Both the position numbers and the translations under genes were made by a program. The notes below the pieces were generated by a model that worked only from the letters and a program-made list of their open reading frames with translations, was not told the origin of the DNA and ran no database searches. From an uncultured Eubacteriales bacterium (GTDB taxonomy: Bacteria; Bacillota; Clostridia; Oscillospirales; Oscillospiraceae), in NCBI GenBank assembly GCA_900549475.1, contig UROF01000006.1, positions 43,187 through 107,186 of the forward strand: 64,000 nt of DNA. The letters are read 5' to 3'. Shown one piece after another: positions 50,253 through 59,356 of the stretch; position 1 is the stretch's first letter; each line of letters starts with the position of its first letter.

Positions 50253-50975
50253 ATGAACCGAATTGACGGAAGAAACTTTGACCAGCTGCGGCCGGTGAAG
50301 ATCACTACCGGCTTTGTGGACTATGCGGAGGGCAGCGTTCTCATTGAGTGCGGCCATACCAAGGTGCTCTGCTGCGCCAGTGTGGAGCAGGGAGCGCCCC
50401 GGCACGTGCCGGAGGGCACCGGCTGGGTGACGGCGGAGTACTCCATGCTGCCCCGAGCCAACCGGGAGCGCAGCCGCCGGGATGTGAGCAAGCTGAAGCT
50501 GAGCCCCCGCAGCGCTGAGATCCAGCGGCTCATTGGCCGCAGCCTCCGGGCCGCGGTGGATATGGCTGCCCTGGGGGATCACACCATCACCATCGACTGC
50601 GATGTGATCCAGGGGGACGGCGGTACCCGTACTGCATCTGTTACCGGTGGCTTTATTGCCTTGGCTCTGGCCTGCCGGAAAATGGTGGAGGAGGGCTGGA
50701 TCGCCGAAAATCCCATTCGCCGCTGCGTAGCGGCGGTGTCCGCTGGTGTTGTGGGAGATGCTCCCATGCTGGATCTCTGCTATGAGGAGGACAGCCACGC
50801 CATGGTGGATCTCAACTGTGTGATGGATGAGGAGGGCCGACTCATCGAGCTCCAGGGTACTGGCGAGGGCCGCAGCTTCACCATTGAAGAGCAGCAGGAA
50901 CTGGTGCGCCTGTGTGCCGGCGGCATTGAGACCTTGATCGCCAAGCAGAAAGAGATATTGGGAGGTAAGGCGTAA
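50253..50975 (+). CDS. rph: Ribonuclease PH
   Basis: A 240-residue phosphorolytic 3'-5' exoribonuclease that trims tRNA 3' ends. Characteristic stretches are RIDGRNFDQLRPVKITTGFV, EYSMLPRANRERSRRDVSKL, ALGDHTITIDCDVIQGDGGT (phosphate and metal site) and GGIETLIAKQK. GAAAAGAGGATATAG precedes the start. It is coupled to the next gene (1-base gap). Confidence 0.96.
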   Translation: MNRIDGRNFDQLRPVKITTGFVDYAEGSVLIECGHTKVLCCASVEQGAPRHVPEGTGWVTAEYSMLPRANRERSRRDVSKLKLSPRSAEIQRLIGRSLRAAVDMAALGDHTITIDCDVIQGDGGTRTASVTGGFIALALACRKMVEEGWIAENPIRRCVAAVSAGVVGDAPMLDLCYEEDSHAMVDLNCVMDEEGRLIELQGTGEGRSFTIEEQQELVRLCAGGIETLIAKQKEILGGKA

Positions 50976-50976
50976 T

Positions 50977-51573
50977 ATGAAGTTCATTCTCGCCTCGCAG
51001 AACCGCCACAAGCTGGTGGAGATGCAGGATATTCTCTCCGCCCACGGGGTGGAGGTGGTGCTCCAGGGCGACCTGGGGCTTCATGTGGAGGTGGAGGAGA
51101 CCGGCTCCTCTTTTGCGGAGAACGCCATGCTGAAGGCAAAAGCTGTCATGGAGGCCAGCGGCCTTCCTGCCATTGCCGACGACTCCGGCGTATGCGTGGA
51201 CGCTCTCAATGGTGCGCCGGGCATCTACTCCGCCCGGTACGGCGGTCCTGAGCTGGACGATGTGGGCCGCTATCAGCTGCTGCTGAATAACCTCCGGGGG
51301 GCCACCAACCGCACCGCCCACTTTACCAGTGCCATCGCCTGTATCTTCCCCAACGGGGATACCATTGAGGCTGAAGGCATCTGTCCCGGTACTATTGCCT
51401 TTGCCCCCCAGGGGAACGGCGGCTTTGGCTATGATCCGGTGTTCTTCCTTCCTCAGCTGCGCAAGACCTACGCCCAGCTGACCCCGGAGGAGAAGGCGGC
51501 GGTGTCCCACCGCGGCAAGGCTCTGGAGGTCTTTGACCAGAAGCTCCGGGCATATCTGGCGGAGAAGAAGTAA
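50977..51573 (+). CDS. rdgB: XTP/dITP diphosphatase (RdgB/HAM1)
   Basis: A 198-residue Ham1-family pyrophosphatase that removes ITP, dITP and XTP from the nucleotide pool. Signatures include FILASQNRHKLVEMQDIL, ADDSGVCVDALNGAPGIYSA and GFGYDPVFFLPQLRKTYAQL, and SHRGKAL near the end. GGGAGGTAAG lies before its ATG. It is co-transcribed with rph. Confidence 0.95.
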   Translation: MKFILASQNRHKLVEMQDILSAHGVEVVLQGDLGLHVEVEETGSSFAENAMLKAKAVMEASGLPAIADDSGVCVDALNGAPGIYSARYGGPELDDVGRYQLLLNNLRGATNRTAHFTSAIACIFPNGDTIEAEGICPGTIAFAPQGNGGFGYDPVFFLPQLRKTYAQLTPEEKAAVSHRGKALEVFDQKLRAYLAEKK

Positions 51574-51583
51574 ACGAGTTGAT

Positions 51584-51650
51584 ATGCTCTTTTCTTTGAA
51601 AAGAAAAGAGCCAAAAGAAACTTTTGTCCCGGGGAATTTTATTTCCCGGG
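51584..51650 (+). repeat. Double-hairpin intergenic repeat, copy 1
   Basis: CTCTTTTCTT/AAGAAAAGAG (51587-51610), a CCAAAAGAAACTTTTG linker and CCCGGG...CCCGGG (51628-51650). The linker and first hairpin match copy 2 at 60694. The rest of the 192-base gap shows no gene. Confidence 0.65.
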
Positions 51651-51765
51651 TATGGAAACGTTAGACAGGCCTTTTGATAGGCTTGTGGGGGGCCGGGGAG
51701 AAGTGGATGTCAGAGAAGGCAGCCTGGCTGCGGCGCCCTGGAATACAGGAAAGGAACCAGTATAT

Positions 51766-52092
51766 ATGGAATTGACGAGCAAGCAGCGCGCACAGCTGCG
51801 GGGCATTGCCAACACCATCGACACCATCGTCATCATCGGCAAGGACGGTATCACAGACAATTTGGTCAAGCAGGCCAATGACGCCCTGGAGGCCCGGGAG
51901 ATCATCAAGTGCAAGGTGCTGGAAAATTCCATGCTTACCGCCCGGGAGGCCTGCGACGAGCTGTCCCGGCTGACCCGCAGTGAGCAGGTCCAGGTCATCG
52001 GCACCAAGTTCGTGCTCTACCGGCAGCACTATGATAAGAGCAAGCGGAAGATCGAATTGATAAAAGCCAGCAACAAAACGAAAGTGAATTGA
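51766..52092 (+). CDS. yhbY: YhbY/YqeI-type CRM-domain RNA-binding protein
   Basis: A 108-residue protein that is one CRM domain: LTSKQRAQLRGIANTIDTIV, IGKDGITDNLVKQANDALEA, EIIKCKVLENS, and VQVIGTKFVLYRQ. YhbY family members bind pre-50S ribosomal subunits. The start MELTSKQ at 51766 follows AGGAAAGGAACC; the longer frame from 51652 lies in the repeat region. It heads the yqeI-nadD-yqeK-rsfS type cluster. Confidence 0.93.
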   Translation: MELTSKQRAQLRGIANTIDTIVIIGKDGITDNLVKQANDALEAREIIKCKVLENSMLTAREACDELSRLTRSEQVQVIGTKFVLYRQHYDKSKRKIELIKASNKTKVN

Positions 52093-52175
52093 CATAATAT
52101 GTTTATTATGGTAGGATTGGTTTACAAGTGTAGACCTTTCCGCCGTCTGAATCATACACGAAAAGAGGAGACTCT

Positions 52176-53372
52176 GTGAAGATCGGCATCTATGGCGGGA
52201 CCTTTAATCCCATTCATCTGGGCCATATGGCGGCGGCCAAATTTGCTGCGGAATATTTGAAGCTGGACAAGCTCTATCTGGTCCCAGCGGGAATTCCTCC
52301 TCACAAGGCGCTGCAGGAGGATGCGGCGGGCCATCTGCACAGGCTGGAAATGACCCGATTGGCTGCCGATGCCCTGGAGCTTCCCGGTGTAGCGGAGGCT
52401 GTGGACTGGGAGCTGAATCGAAAAGGTAAGAGCTATACCTGGGAAACGGTGGAGACCCTCCATAAGCGTTTTCCCAAGGACAAGCTGTATCTTCTGATGG
52501 GGACTGATATGTTCCTGACGTTTCAGTACTGGCGGAACCCGGAGCGTATCGCCAAACGCTGCACCCTGTGTGCCTTTGGCCGCACCCAGGCGGATACGCA
52601 GGAGGTGCTGGCACCGCAGCGGGACTACCTGGCAGAGACGTTTTCTGCCAAGGTGGTGACCATTACACTGCCTCATATCGTAGACATTTCCTCTACACAG
52701 CTGCGGCAGCAGCTGAAGGAAGGGGGCGGACGGGATTATCTGGACCCGCTGGTCTACGGCTACATCCTCCGGGAGGGGCTTTATGGTGTAAAACGGGATC
52801 TGCGGCATCTTTCTCTAGAGGATCTGCGGTGCGTGGCACTGACTATGCTGGCTCATAGCCGGATTCCCCATGTGTTGGGCACAGAGGAGACGGCGGCCAA
52901 GCTGGCTCTGCGCTGGGGGGCCGACGAGGAGGAAGCCCGGCGGGCGGCGCTTCTTCACGACTGTACAAAAAAGGAGACCAGGGAACAACAGCTGGCCCTT
53001 TGCCGTCAATACCATATAGACGTTGAAAAGCCGGAAAAACTGGAGACGAAGCTCTTTCACGCCATTACTGGTGCGGCAGTGGCGGAGCAGGTGTTCGGTC
53101 TGAGCCCGGCGGCGGTATCCGCCATCCGGTGGCACACCACAGGCAAGGCGGATATGACCCTGTTGGAAAAGATCATTTACCTGGCGGACTACATTGAGCC
53201 TACCAGGGATTTCTGCGATTTGACAGAGCTGCGGCGGCTGGCCTTTACGGATTTGGACCAGGCGATGCTGCTGGGATTTACTATGGCCGTGGATGATCTG
53301 CAGAAAAAAGGGATGGTGGTGCATCCCGACAGTGTGCGTGCGAGGGACTATTTGAAAGGAATCATGTCATGA
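52176..53372 (+). CDS. nadD: Fused nicotinate-nucleotide adenylyltransferase (NadD) and YqeK HD-domain protein
   Basis: A 398-residue fusion. Residues 1-200 are NadD: GGTFNPIHLGHM nucleotidyltransferase motif, VPAGIPPHK, and ISSTQLR. They make nicotinic acid adenine dinucleotide in NAD synthesis. Residues about 210-398 are YqeK, an HD-domain diadenosine-tetraphosphate hydrolase: metal ligands in HSRIPHVLGTEE, LLHDCTKK (about 259) and IYLADYIEPTRDF. In Bacillus the two are separate adjacent genes, and here there is no stop between them. GTG start after AGAGGAGA. Confidence 0.93.
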   Translation: MKIGIYGGTFNPIHLGHMAAAKFAAEYLKLDKLYLVPAGIPPHKALQEDAAGHLHRLEMTRLAADALELPGVAEAVDWELNRKGKSYTWETVETLHKRFPKDKLYLLMGTDMFLTFQYWRNPERIAKRCTLCAFGRTQADTQEVLAPQRDYLAETFSAKVVTITLPHIVDISSTQLRQQLKEGGGRDYLDPLVYGYILREGLYGVKRDLRHLSLEDLRCVALTMLAHSRIPHVLGTEETAAKLALRWGADEEEARRAALLHDCTKKETREQQLALCRQYHIDVEKPEKLETKLFHAITGAAVAEQVFGLSPAAVSAIRWHTTGKADMTLLEKIIYLADYIEPTRDFCDLTELRRLAFTDLDQAMLLGFTMAVDDLQKKGMVVHPDSVRARDYLKGIMS

Positions 53373-54976
53373 GCAGACAGAAAGGAAAGCGCGAAGCGGA
53401 GCGGGAAACATGGCACAAGGGAGGAGATCCTTTTGCCAGCGATACGCCGAAACGAAAAAAAGGGAAAGGCCTGACCGGCTGGAAGCGCACGGTAGCCATT
53501 GTGTTGGGCTGTGTGGCGGTATTGGTGCTGGCAGTGGTTGGCCTGTGGAAGACTTTTGTAGTTTCTCCGGATGTCAGTGATAAGATCAAGCCTACCAACA
53601 CGGACACTGTAAATACTGAGGAAGCGGAAAAAGGCGACGAGCCTTCTACCACAAGTGGAAGAAAGGGAGATTACTTTACATTCCTTCTGCTGGGAGAGGA
53701 CACTTCCAGCGGCAGTACGGATACCATTATGCTGGCGTCTTACGATGTGAAGAACCAGCAGGTCAGTATGATGAGCATTCCCCGTGACACGATGGTAAAT
53801 GTGTCTTGGGATATCAAAAAGATCAATTCTGTTTATTCTTCCAAATTGGGAATGGAAGGATTGAAAACACAGGTCAGTTATCTCACTGGCGTCATGCCCG
53901 ATTTCTATGTGATCGTTCAGTGGGAAGCCGTGGGCGAGATCGTGGAAGCCCTGGGCGGGGTATATTTTGATGTTCCTTTCGATATGAATTACGATGACCC
54001 CTACCAAGACCTCCATATCCACCAGGAAAAGGGCTACCGTCTGCTGGATGGTGAGGACGCCATGGAGGTGGTTCGCTGGCGGAAGAACAACGATGGCACC
54101 AACTATGGCGATACCACCCGTGTAGAAGTGCAGCAGGCTTTCCTGATGGCTTTGGCAGAGCAGTGCCTGAAGCTGCAGAACTGGACCAAGGTGAGCGCTT
54201 TTGCCAAAATATTTGCGGAAAATGTAGAAACCGATTTACCTTTGAATAATCTTCTCTGGTTTGCTGAGCAGGCAATGGGGCTGCAAACGGAGAATATTCA
54301 TATGATGACCATCCCTGGTGATTATAATAGTTATGCATGGAGCCGCACCTATAAAAACAATCAGTCCTATGTTTTCGTCTATCCAGAAGAGACGGTGGAA
54401 ATGGTGAACCAGTATTTCAACCCGTATACCGAGGATATCACGGAGGATGATCTCCAGATCATGTATCGCAACAAGGACGGTTCCCTGGGGGTAACCAATG
54501 GTACTTTGGCAGACCCCAAGGCTGCCACTGCACCGGTGAAATCCTCCGGAGGCTCCTCGAGCAGTTCTGGTTCCAGCAGTTCCAGTTCCGGCAGCTCCAG
54601 CAGTAATTCTGGCGGCAGTTCCAGCAGTAGTTCCGGCAGCACAGGCGGAACGACCGACCCGAGTACCGGCGGGACGACTGATCCCGGCACGGGCGGAACG
54701 ACAGATCCGGGTACCGGTGAAACGACCGATCCCAGCACGGGCGGTACGACCGATCCGGGTACCGGTGAAACGACCGAACCCGGCACGGGTGGAACAACTG
54801 ACCCGGGTACCGGTGAAACGACTGATCCCGGCACGGGTGGAACGACCGATCCGGGCGCCGGCGGCACCACCGATCCCGGCACGGGTGGAACGACCGATCC
54901 AGATACCGGTGGGACGACTGATTCCGAGACAGGAGAAACAACAGATGACAGTGTCCCTCCCGGATGGTTGAGTTAA
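53369..54976 (+). CDS. LytR-CpsA-Psr (LCP) family cell-wall glycopolymer ligase 1
   Basis: A 535-residue protein. A basic cytosolic start (MSRQKGKREAER) and a membrane helix (VAIVLGCVAVLVLAVVGLW) lead to an extracellular LCP domain (about 92-300: FTFLLLGEDTSSGSTDTIML, SMMSIPRDTMVN, DEDAMEVVRWRKNN-like catalytic Arg). The tail has a Ser-rich run (about 393-425) and then a roughly 95-residue TDPGTGGTT/TDPGTGETT repeat. LCP enzymes attach teichoic or other anionic glycopolymers to peptidoglycan. It overlaps the nadD-yqeK stop (ATGA) and is the first of three tandem paralogues. Confidence 0.9.
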   Translation: MSRQKGKREAERETWHKGGDPFASDTPKRKKGKGLTGWKRTVAIVLGCVAVLVLAVVGLWKTFVVSPDVSDKIKPTNTDTVNTEEAEKGDEPSTTSGRKGDYFTFLLLGEDTSSGSTDTIMLASYDVKNQQVSMMSIPRDTMVNVSWDIKKINSVYSSKLGMEGLKTQVSYLTGVMPDFYVIVQWEAVGEIVEALGGVYFDVPFDMNYDDPYQDLHIHQEKGYRLLDGEDAMEVVRWRKNNDGTNYGDTTRVEVQQAFLMALAEQCLKLQNWTKVSAFAKIFAENVETDLPLNNLLWFAEQAMGLQTENIHMMTIPGDYNSYAWSRTYKNNQSYVFVYPEETVEMVNQYFNPYTEDITEDDLQIMYRNKDGSLGVTNGTLADPKAATAPVKSSGGSSSSSGSSSSSSGSSSSNSGGSSSSSSGSTGGTTDPSTGGTTDPGTGGTTDPGTGETTDPSTGGTTDPGTGETTEPGTGGTTDPGTGETTDPGTGGTTDPGAGGTTDPGTGGTTDPDTGGTTDSETGETTDDSVPPGWLS

Positions 54977-55026
54977 GTAACTGAAAAACAGAGATTTTCC
55001 GGAATGACCGGAGAGGAAAGAGTATC

Positions 55027-56631
55027 ATGGCAGGAAAGCATATCCAGAGCAAGACAGAGGAGGAACGGGTGGCCCACACCTCTGTCCACGGGAGAAAGAA
55101 AAAGCAGGTGGGCAAGAAAAAGGCATTGTGGATCGCGCTAGGCTGCATCGCAGCGGTCGCTGTGCTTGTGGTGGGGCTGTGGAAGATACTGATCGCTCCG
55201 CCGGACGTGAGCCATAACGTGCGTCCTGGCGGAGGCAGCCAGACGGCAGGTGTCAACGGAGACACAGAGGAAGGCGATGAACCCAGTACTGCCGGCGGAA
55301 GGAAGGACGGGTACTATACGTTCCTTCTGCTGGGAAAAGATACCTCCAGCGGCAGTACAGATACCATTATTCTGGTTTCCTATGATGTGCCGAATCAGCA
55401 GGTGAACATGATGAGTATTCCCCGGGATACGGCTGTGAATGTTCCCTGGTCCATCAAAAAGGTCAACTCGGTATACAGTGCCAAGGAATCCAGCGGCGGC
55501 GGCCTGGAAAATCTGAAAAAGCAGGTCAGCTATCTGACCGGCGTCATGCCTGATTTCTATGTGCTCATTGAGTGGGAAGCCGTGGGTGAGCTGGTAAATG
55601 CCCTGGGTGGCGTGGAATTCGATGTACCCCGCAATATGAACTACGACGATCCTTATCAGAACCTGCACATTCATCTGGAGAAAGGCCTTCAGGTCCTCAA
55701 TGGAGAAGAGGCCATGGGCGTGATCCGCTACCGCCACGATAACCGACGGGCTGACGGCGTGATGCCCGGCTATGCCGACGGCGATCTGGGCCGGACCAAG
55801 ACCCAGCAGGCGTTTCTGAAGGCGTGTGTCAAACAGGCGCTGAAGCTGGAAAATGTGGGCAAAGTCAAAGAATTCGTAGAAATCTTTATGAAGCATGTGG
55901 AGACAGACCTTCCTCTGCAGAACCTGATTTGGTTTGCCACCCAGGCTATGGGGATGGATGCGGACACCATCCAATCCTGTACAATGCCTAACACTCCGGT
56001 CAGCTTCCATGGCGGCAGCTATGTATTGCCGGATGGGGAAGAGATCATCACAGTGGTCAATGAGCAGTTCAACCCCTATGACCGGGATATTACAGCTGAC
56101 GATCTTCAGATCATGGTACGTAATAAGGACGGATCTGTGTACATCACCAATGGTACGCTGCTGGATTCCAGATGGGGCAAAGCTACGTCCAGCGGTTCCA
56201 GCAGCAGTTCCGGTAGTTCTGGCAGCTCCGGCAGTTCCGGCGGTCAGACAACAACGAACCCGCCGACAGAGGAGGCTACCGATCCCAATACGGGAGAAAC
56301 TACGGATCCCGGTACCGGCGGAACGACCGATTCTGGTACCGGAGAAACCACGAATCCTGGTACTGGTGAGACGACCGATCCCGGCACGGGAGAGACCACG
56401 GATCCCGGTACCGGTGAAACGACCGATCCCGGCACGGGGGAGACCACCGATCCTGGTACCGGTGGAACGACCGATCCCGGCACGGGGGGGACCACTGATC
56501 CCGGTACCGGCGGGGTTACCGACCCCGGCACGGGGGGAACGACTGACCCCGGTACCGGTGGTACAACGGACCCCGGCACCGGTGTCCCGGACGACACCGT
56601 GCCTCCCGGATGGCTGAGCAGCAATGGATAA
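55027..56631 (+). CDS. LCP family cell-wall glycopolymer ligase 2
   Basis: A 534-residue paralogue of the preceding gene with the same order: cytosolic basic segment with a Lys-rich stretch before ALWIALGCIAAVAVLVVGLW, then LCP domain (YTFLLLGKDTSSGSTDTIIL, MMSIPRDTAVNVPWSIKKVN, EEAMGVIRYRHDNRRAD). A Ser-rich spacer and about 110 residues of TDPGTGETT/TDPGTGGTT follow, ending VPPGWLS like LCP1. The tail DNA is a tandem repeat of about 27-30 bases. GAGAGGAAAG precedes the start. Confidence 0.9.
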   Translation: MAGKHIQSKTEEERVAHTSVHGRKKKQVGKKKALWIALGCIAAVAVLVVGLWKILIAPPDVSHNVRPGGGSQTAGVNGDTEEGDEPSTAGGRKDGYYTFLLLGKDTSSGSTDTIILVSYDVPNQQVNMMSIPRDTAVNVPWSIKKVNSVYSAKESSGGGLENLKKQVSYLTGVMPDFYVLIEWEAVGELVNALGGVEFDVPRNMNYDDPYQNLHIHLEKGLQVLNGEEAMGVIRYRHDNRRADGVMPGYADGDLGRTKTQQAFLKACVKQALKLENVGKVKEFVEIFMKHVETDLPLQNLIWFATQAMGMDADTIQSCTMPNTPVSFHGGSYVLPDGEEIITVVNEQFNPYDRDITADDLQIMVRNKDGSVYITNGTLLDSRWGKATSSGSSSSSGSSGSSGSSGGQTTTNPPTEEATDPNTGETTDPGTGGTTDSGTGETTNPGTGETTDPGTGETTDPGTGETTDPGTGETTDPGTGGTTDPGTGGTTDPGTGGVTDPGTGGTTDPGTGGTTDPGTGVPDDTVPPGWLSSNG

Positions 56632-56676
56632 CTTGTAGTGGTGGGATAATGAAACTGCCTGAAAGGACAGCGAAAA

Positions 56677-58440
56677 ATGAGCCGATACAGAGGAAAGCGC
56701 GAAGCGCCCCGGCCGGAACGGGGATTTGGCCGTAAAGAGGAAACATTCTCACAGCAGGATCCCTTTCTGGAGGAAACGGAAGGAGAGGCGGAGCAGGTAG
56801 AAGAACCCCTGTTTCGGCCTGTTTCCGGAAGTCAGCAGGAGGACGATCCATTTGCAGAAGAGGATGCCGCTCCTGATGGAAAAGGGCGTGCGGCGGAAAT
56901 ATTGCACCGCTGGGGCCGATTTTGGCTCTCCAAAAAAGGAAAGGTTTTGGCGGTAGTGCTGACGGTGCTGCTGCTTGCTGTTGTAGGCGGTACGGCAGCA
57001 CTGCGCAGCTGGATCAAAGCACCGGATATTCCTGTCGATATACCTAAGGACGAAGAGAACGTGGATATTGACCAGCCTGAGGAGCCTCAGGGGCCCACTG
57101 ACGACGAGCTCTATCCGGACGACGGCTACGACGGCGATATGCCCTCGGTCTCCGGAAACCGGAAGGAAGGGGTGTATACCTTCCTGCTGGTGGGTACCGA
57201 CAAAGGAGACGGCAACACGGACACCATCATGGTGGCCAGCTACGACACGGTCAATCAGGATGTGGCCATTATGTCCATTCCCCGGGACACCATGATCAAT
57301 GCCTCCTGGGACATCAAGAAGATCAATTCTGTCTACTCCCGATATAACGACGGCATCGGTGCCCTGAAAAAGCAGGTAAAGACCCTGGTGGGATTTACGC
57401 CGGATTTCTATGTGAAGGTCGATCTGGAGATGTTTGTGGAGCTGGTGGACCTGGTAGGCGGTGTTGAGTTCTACGTCCCGCAGGACATGAACTACGATGA
57501 TCCCTGGCAGGACCTTCACATCCATCTGGAGGAGGGTCTTCAGGTTCTGGACGGAGAAAAGGCCATGGAACTGGTCCGTTTCCGCCGGTACTCTGAGGGT
57601 GACATCAAGCGGGTAGAGGTTCAGCAGAATTTCATGAAGGCTCTGATCAAGGAGTGCCTGAGCCTGGAGCACTGGGGAAAGATCAAGGCATATATCGATC
57701 TGGCCATGGATAATGTACAGACAGACCTGGAATTTGGGTCGATCGTGTGGTTTGCAGCCCAGGCACTGGGGCTCAACGGGACAAAAGCTCTGAATATGGA
57801 CGACATATACACCTGTACGATTCCGGGAAATTATTGGAACAGCGCCTGGAGCCGTGCCACGAACAGCGAGCAGTCCTATGTGACCATCTATCCCAAGCAG
57901 GTGGTGGAACTGGTAAACGAGCGGTTCAATCCCTATGAACAGCAGGTGACGACCGGTATGCTGGATGCCATGAGTATCCTTTCCAACGGCGATATCGCCT
58001 CCTCCACCGGCAGTGTCCGGGATACCCAGCACAACGCCATTATGGCGGTGCGGCGGGGAGAGGCCTATTATGACGATAACGGTAATATCGTCTATGGGAA
58101 GAAACCAGAAAAGCCCAAAATTGATGAGGCGGGGAACTATTATATTCTGGACGAAAGCGGAAATATCGTGTATACTGATGCAAATGGTACCCCGCTGGAT
58201 CCCCAGCCTACCGATCCCGGCATTACCGATCCGGGTACAACGGACCCTGGTACGACAGATCCCGGGACCACCGACCCAGGCATCACTGATCCGGGGATCA
58301 CTGACCCCGGTACGACGGAACCTGGCAGTACTGACCCTGGTACCACTGACCCGGGGATTACCGATCCTGGCACAACAGAACCTGGCACCGTTGACCCGGG
58401 CACGGGAGTGGACGAGGAGAAGCCGGGATGGCTGCGGTAG
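56677..58440 (+). CDS. LCP family cell-wall glycopolymer ligase 3
   Basis: A 587-residue third paralogue. It has a longer acidic cytosolic segment (FSQQDPFLEETEGEAEQVEE), a membrane helix (VLAVVLTVLLLAVVGGTAAL), an LCP domain (YTFLLVGTDKGDGNTDTIMV, AIMSIPRDTMINASWDIKKI, EKAMELVRFRRYS) and a tail of shorter TDPGTTDPGIT units ending EEKPGWLR. The tail unit differs from LCP1 and LCP2, so it has evolved separately. AAAGGACAGC precedes the start. It is followed directly by rsfS. Confidence 0.9.
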   Translation: MSRYRGKREAPRPERGFGRKEETFSQQDPFLEETEGEAEQVEEPLFRPVSGSQQEDDPFAEEDAAPDGKGRAAEILHRWGRFWLSKKGKVLAVVLTVLLLAVVGGTAALRSWIKAPDIPVDIPKDEENVDIDQPEEPQGPTDDELYPDDGYDGDMPSVSGNRKEGVYTFLLVGTDKGDGNTDTIMVASYDTVNQDVAIMSIPRDTMINASWDIKKINSVYSRYNDGIGALKKQVKTLVGFTPDFYVKVDLEMFVELVDLVGGVEFYVPQDMNYDDPWQDLHIHLEEGLQVLDGEKAMELVRFRRYSEGDIKRVEVQQNFMKALIKECLSLEHWGKIKAYIDLAMDNVQTDLEFGSIVWFAAQALGLNGTKALNMDDIYTCTIPGNYWNSAWSRATNSEQSYVTIYPKQVVELVNERFNPYEQQVTTGMLDAMSILSNGDIASSTGSVRDTQHNAIMAVRRGEAYYDDNGNIVYGKKPEKPKIDEAGNYYILDESGNIVYTDANGTPLDPQPTDPGITDPGTTDPGTTDPGTTDPGITDPGITDPGTTEPGSTDPGTTDPGITDPGTTEPGTVDPGTGVDEEKPGWLR

Positions 58441-58484
58441 AGCAGCGGCAGAACGCAACGCATAAAAAGGAGTGAAGACCCGAT

Positions 58485-58838
58485 ATGACACCAAAGGAAA
58501 TGGCGATCACGGCTGTAAAAGCACTGGACAGCAAGAAGGGCACGGATATCAAGGTGATGGAGGTTACGGAGCTGACCAGCCTGGCGGATTATTTTGTCAT
58601 CTGCACCGGCGGCAGCAATACCCAGATCAACGCTCTGTGCGACGCTGTGGAAGAAGCCCTGGAGAAGGAAGGGGAGCAGCCTCTTCACCGGGAGGGCCAT
58701 CGGGGCGGCATTTGGGTGCTGCTGGATTACGGCTGTGTCGTAGTCCATGTGTTCAACGATGAGGCGAGAAATTTCTATTCTCTGGAGCGGCTGTGGAATG
58801 ACGGCAAGCCCGTGGACATCAGCGACATCATAAGCTGA
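58485..58838 (+). CDS. rsfS: Ribosomal silencing factor RsfS
   Basis: A 117-residue RsfS/Iojap protein (VKALDSKKGTDIKVMEVTEL, LADYFVICTGGSNTQINALC, WVLLDYGCVVVHVFNDEARN) that binds L14 and blocks subunit joining in starvation. AAGGAGTGAAG precedes the start. It completes the nadD-yqeK-LCP-rsfS cluster. Confidence 0.95.
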   Translation: MTPKEMAITAVKALDSKKGTDIKVMEVTELTSLADYFVICTGGSNTQINALCDAVEEALEKEGEQPLHREGHRGGIWVLLDYGCVVVHVFNDEARNFYSLERLWNDGKPVDISDIIS

Positions 58839-58883
58839 ATTTCTCCATAGAAATACGGAAACATAGAAATTTGCAAAAAAAGC

Positions 58884-58912
58884 TTGCATTACAGAACACT
58901 TTGTGATAGAAT
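58884..58912 (+). promoter_or_regulatory. Promoter of rpmE
   Basis: TTGCAT, a 17-base spacer and TAGAAT (58907-58912), 65 bases before the rpmE start. Confidence 0.75.
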
Positions 58913-58976
58913 ACCATTTGGCTTTGTGGTGAAAGCTGTATGGCCGATTTTATGAGGAAAGAGGTGAACAAGAGCA

Positions 58977-59180
58977 ATGAAGGAAGGTATCCATCCCAAT
59001 TATCAGCAGACTACGATCAAATGCGCCTGCGGTAATGTAATTGAGACAGGTTCCACGAAGAAGGACATTCGCGTGGAAGTCTGCTCTAAGTGTCACCCCT
59101 TCTTCACTGGCAAGCAGAAGCTGGTCGATACCGGCGGACGTGTGGCCAAGTTCAACAAGAAGTTCGGTCTGGACAAGTAA
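58977..59180 (+). CDS. rpmE: 50S ribosomal protein L31 (zinc-binding type)
   Basis: A 67-residue L31 with the C+ zinc-ribbon cysteines (CACG and CSKCHPFFTGKQKLVDTGGR), so it is the zinc-requiring form. GAGGTGAAC precedes the ATG. It is monocistronic between its own promoter and terminator. Confidence 0.96.
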   Translation: MKEGIHPNYQQTTIKCACGNVIETGSTKKDIRVEVCSKCHPFFTGKQKLVDTGGRVAKFNKKFGLDK

Positions 59181-59195
59181 TTGCATTACGAATTG

Positions 59196-59230
59196 CACCG
59201 CGCCGCATGTCTGCGGCGCGGTGTTTTTTT
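59196..59230 (+). terminator. Terminator of rpmE
   Basis: CACCGCGCCGCA and TGCGGCGCGGTG form a perfect 12-bp stem with a TGTC loop, followed by seven T residues. Confidence 0.95.
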
Positions 59231-59299
59231 GACCGCAATTTCTGCTGACGGGGAAAACTATATTTCAGGGCATGGGAGTGGAAAATTCACGGCTGCCAC

Positions 59300-59327
59300 T
59301 TGCAAGCTGTCCTGTTTTTGTTATACT
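59300..59327 (+). promoter_or_regulatory. Promoter of hflX
   Basis: TTGCAA, a 16-base spacer and TATACT (59322-59327), 29 bases before the hflX start. Confidence 0.7.
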
Positions 59328-59356
59328 AGGGACAAACACACACATCGAGAGGTTTT

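Noticed and set aside
54640..58430. Regular repeats in the LCP tails considered as a CRISPR array
   Set aside because: The repeats are in frame with the coding sequence, have no unique spacers and encode Thr-Asp-Pro-Gly units.
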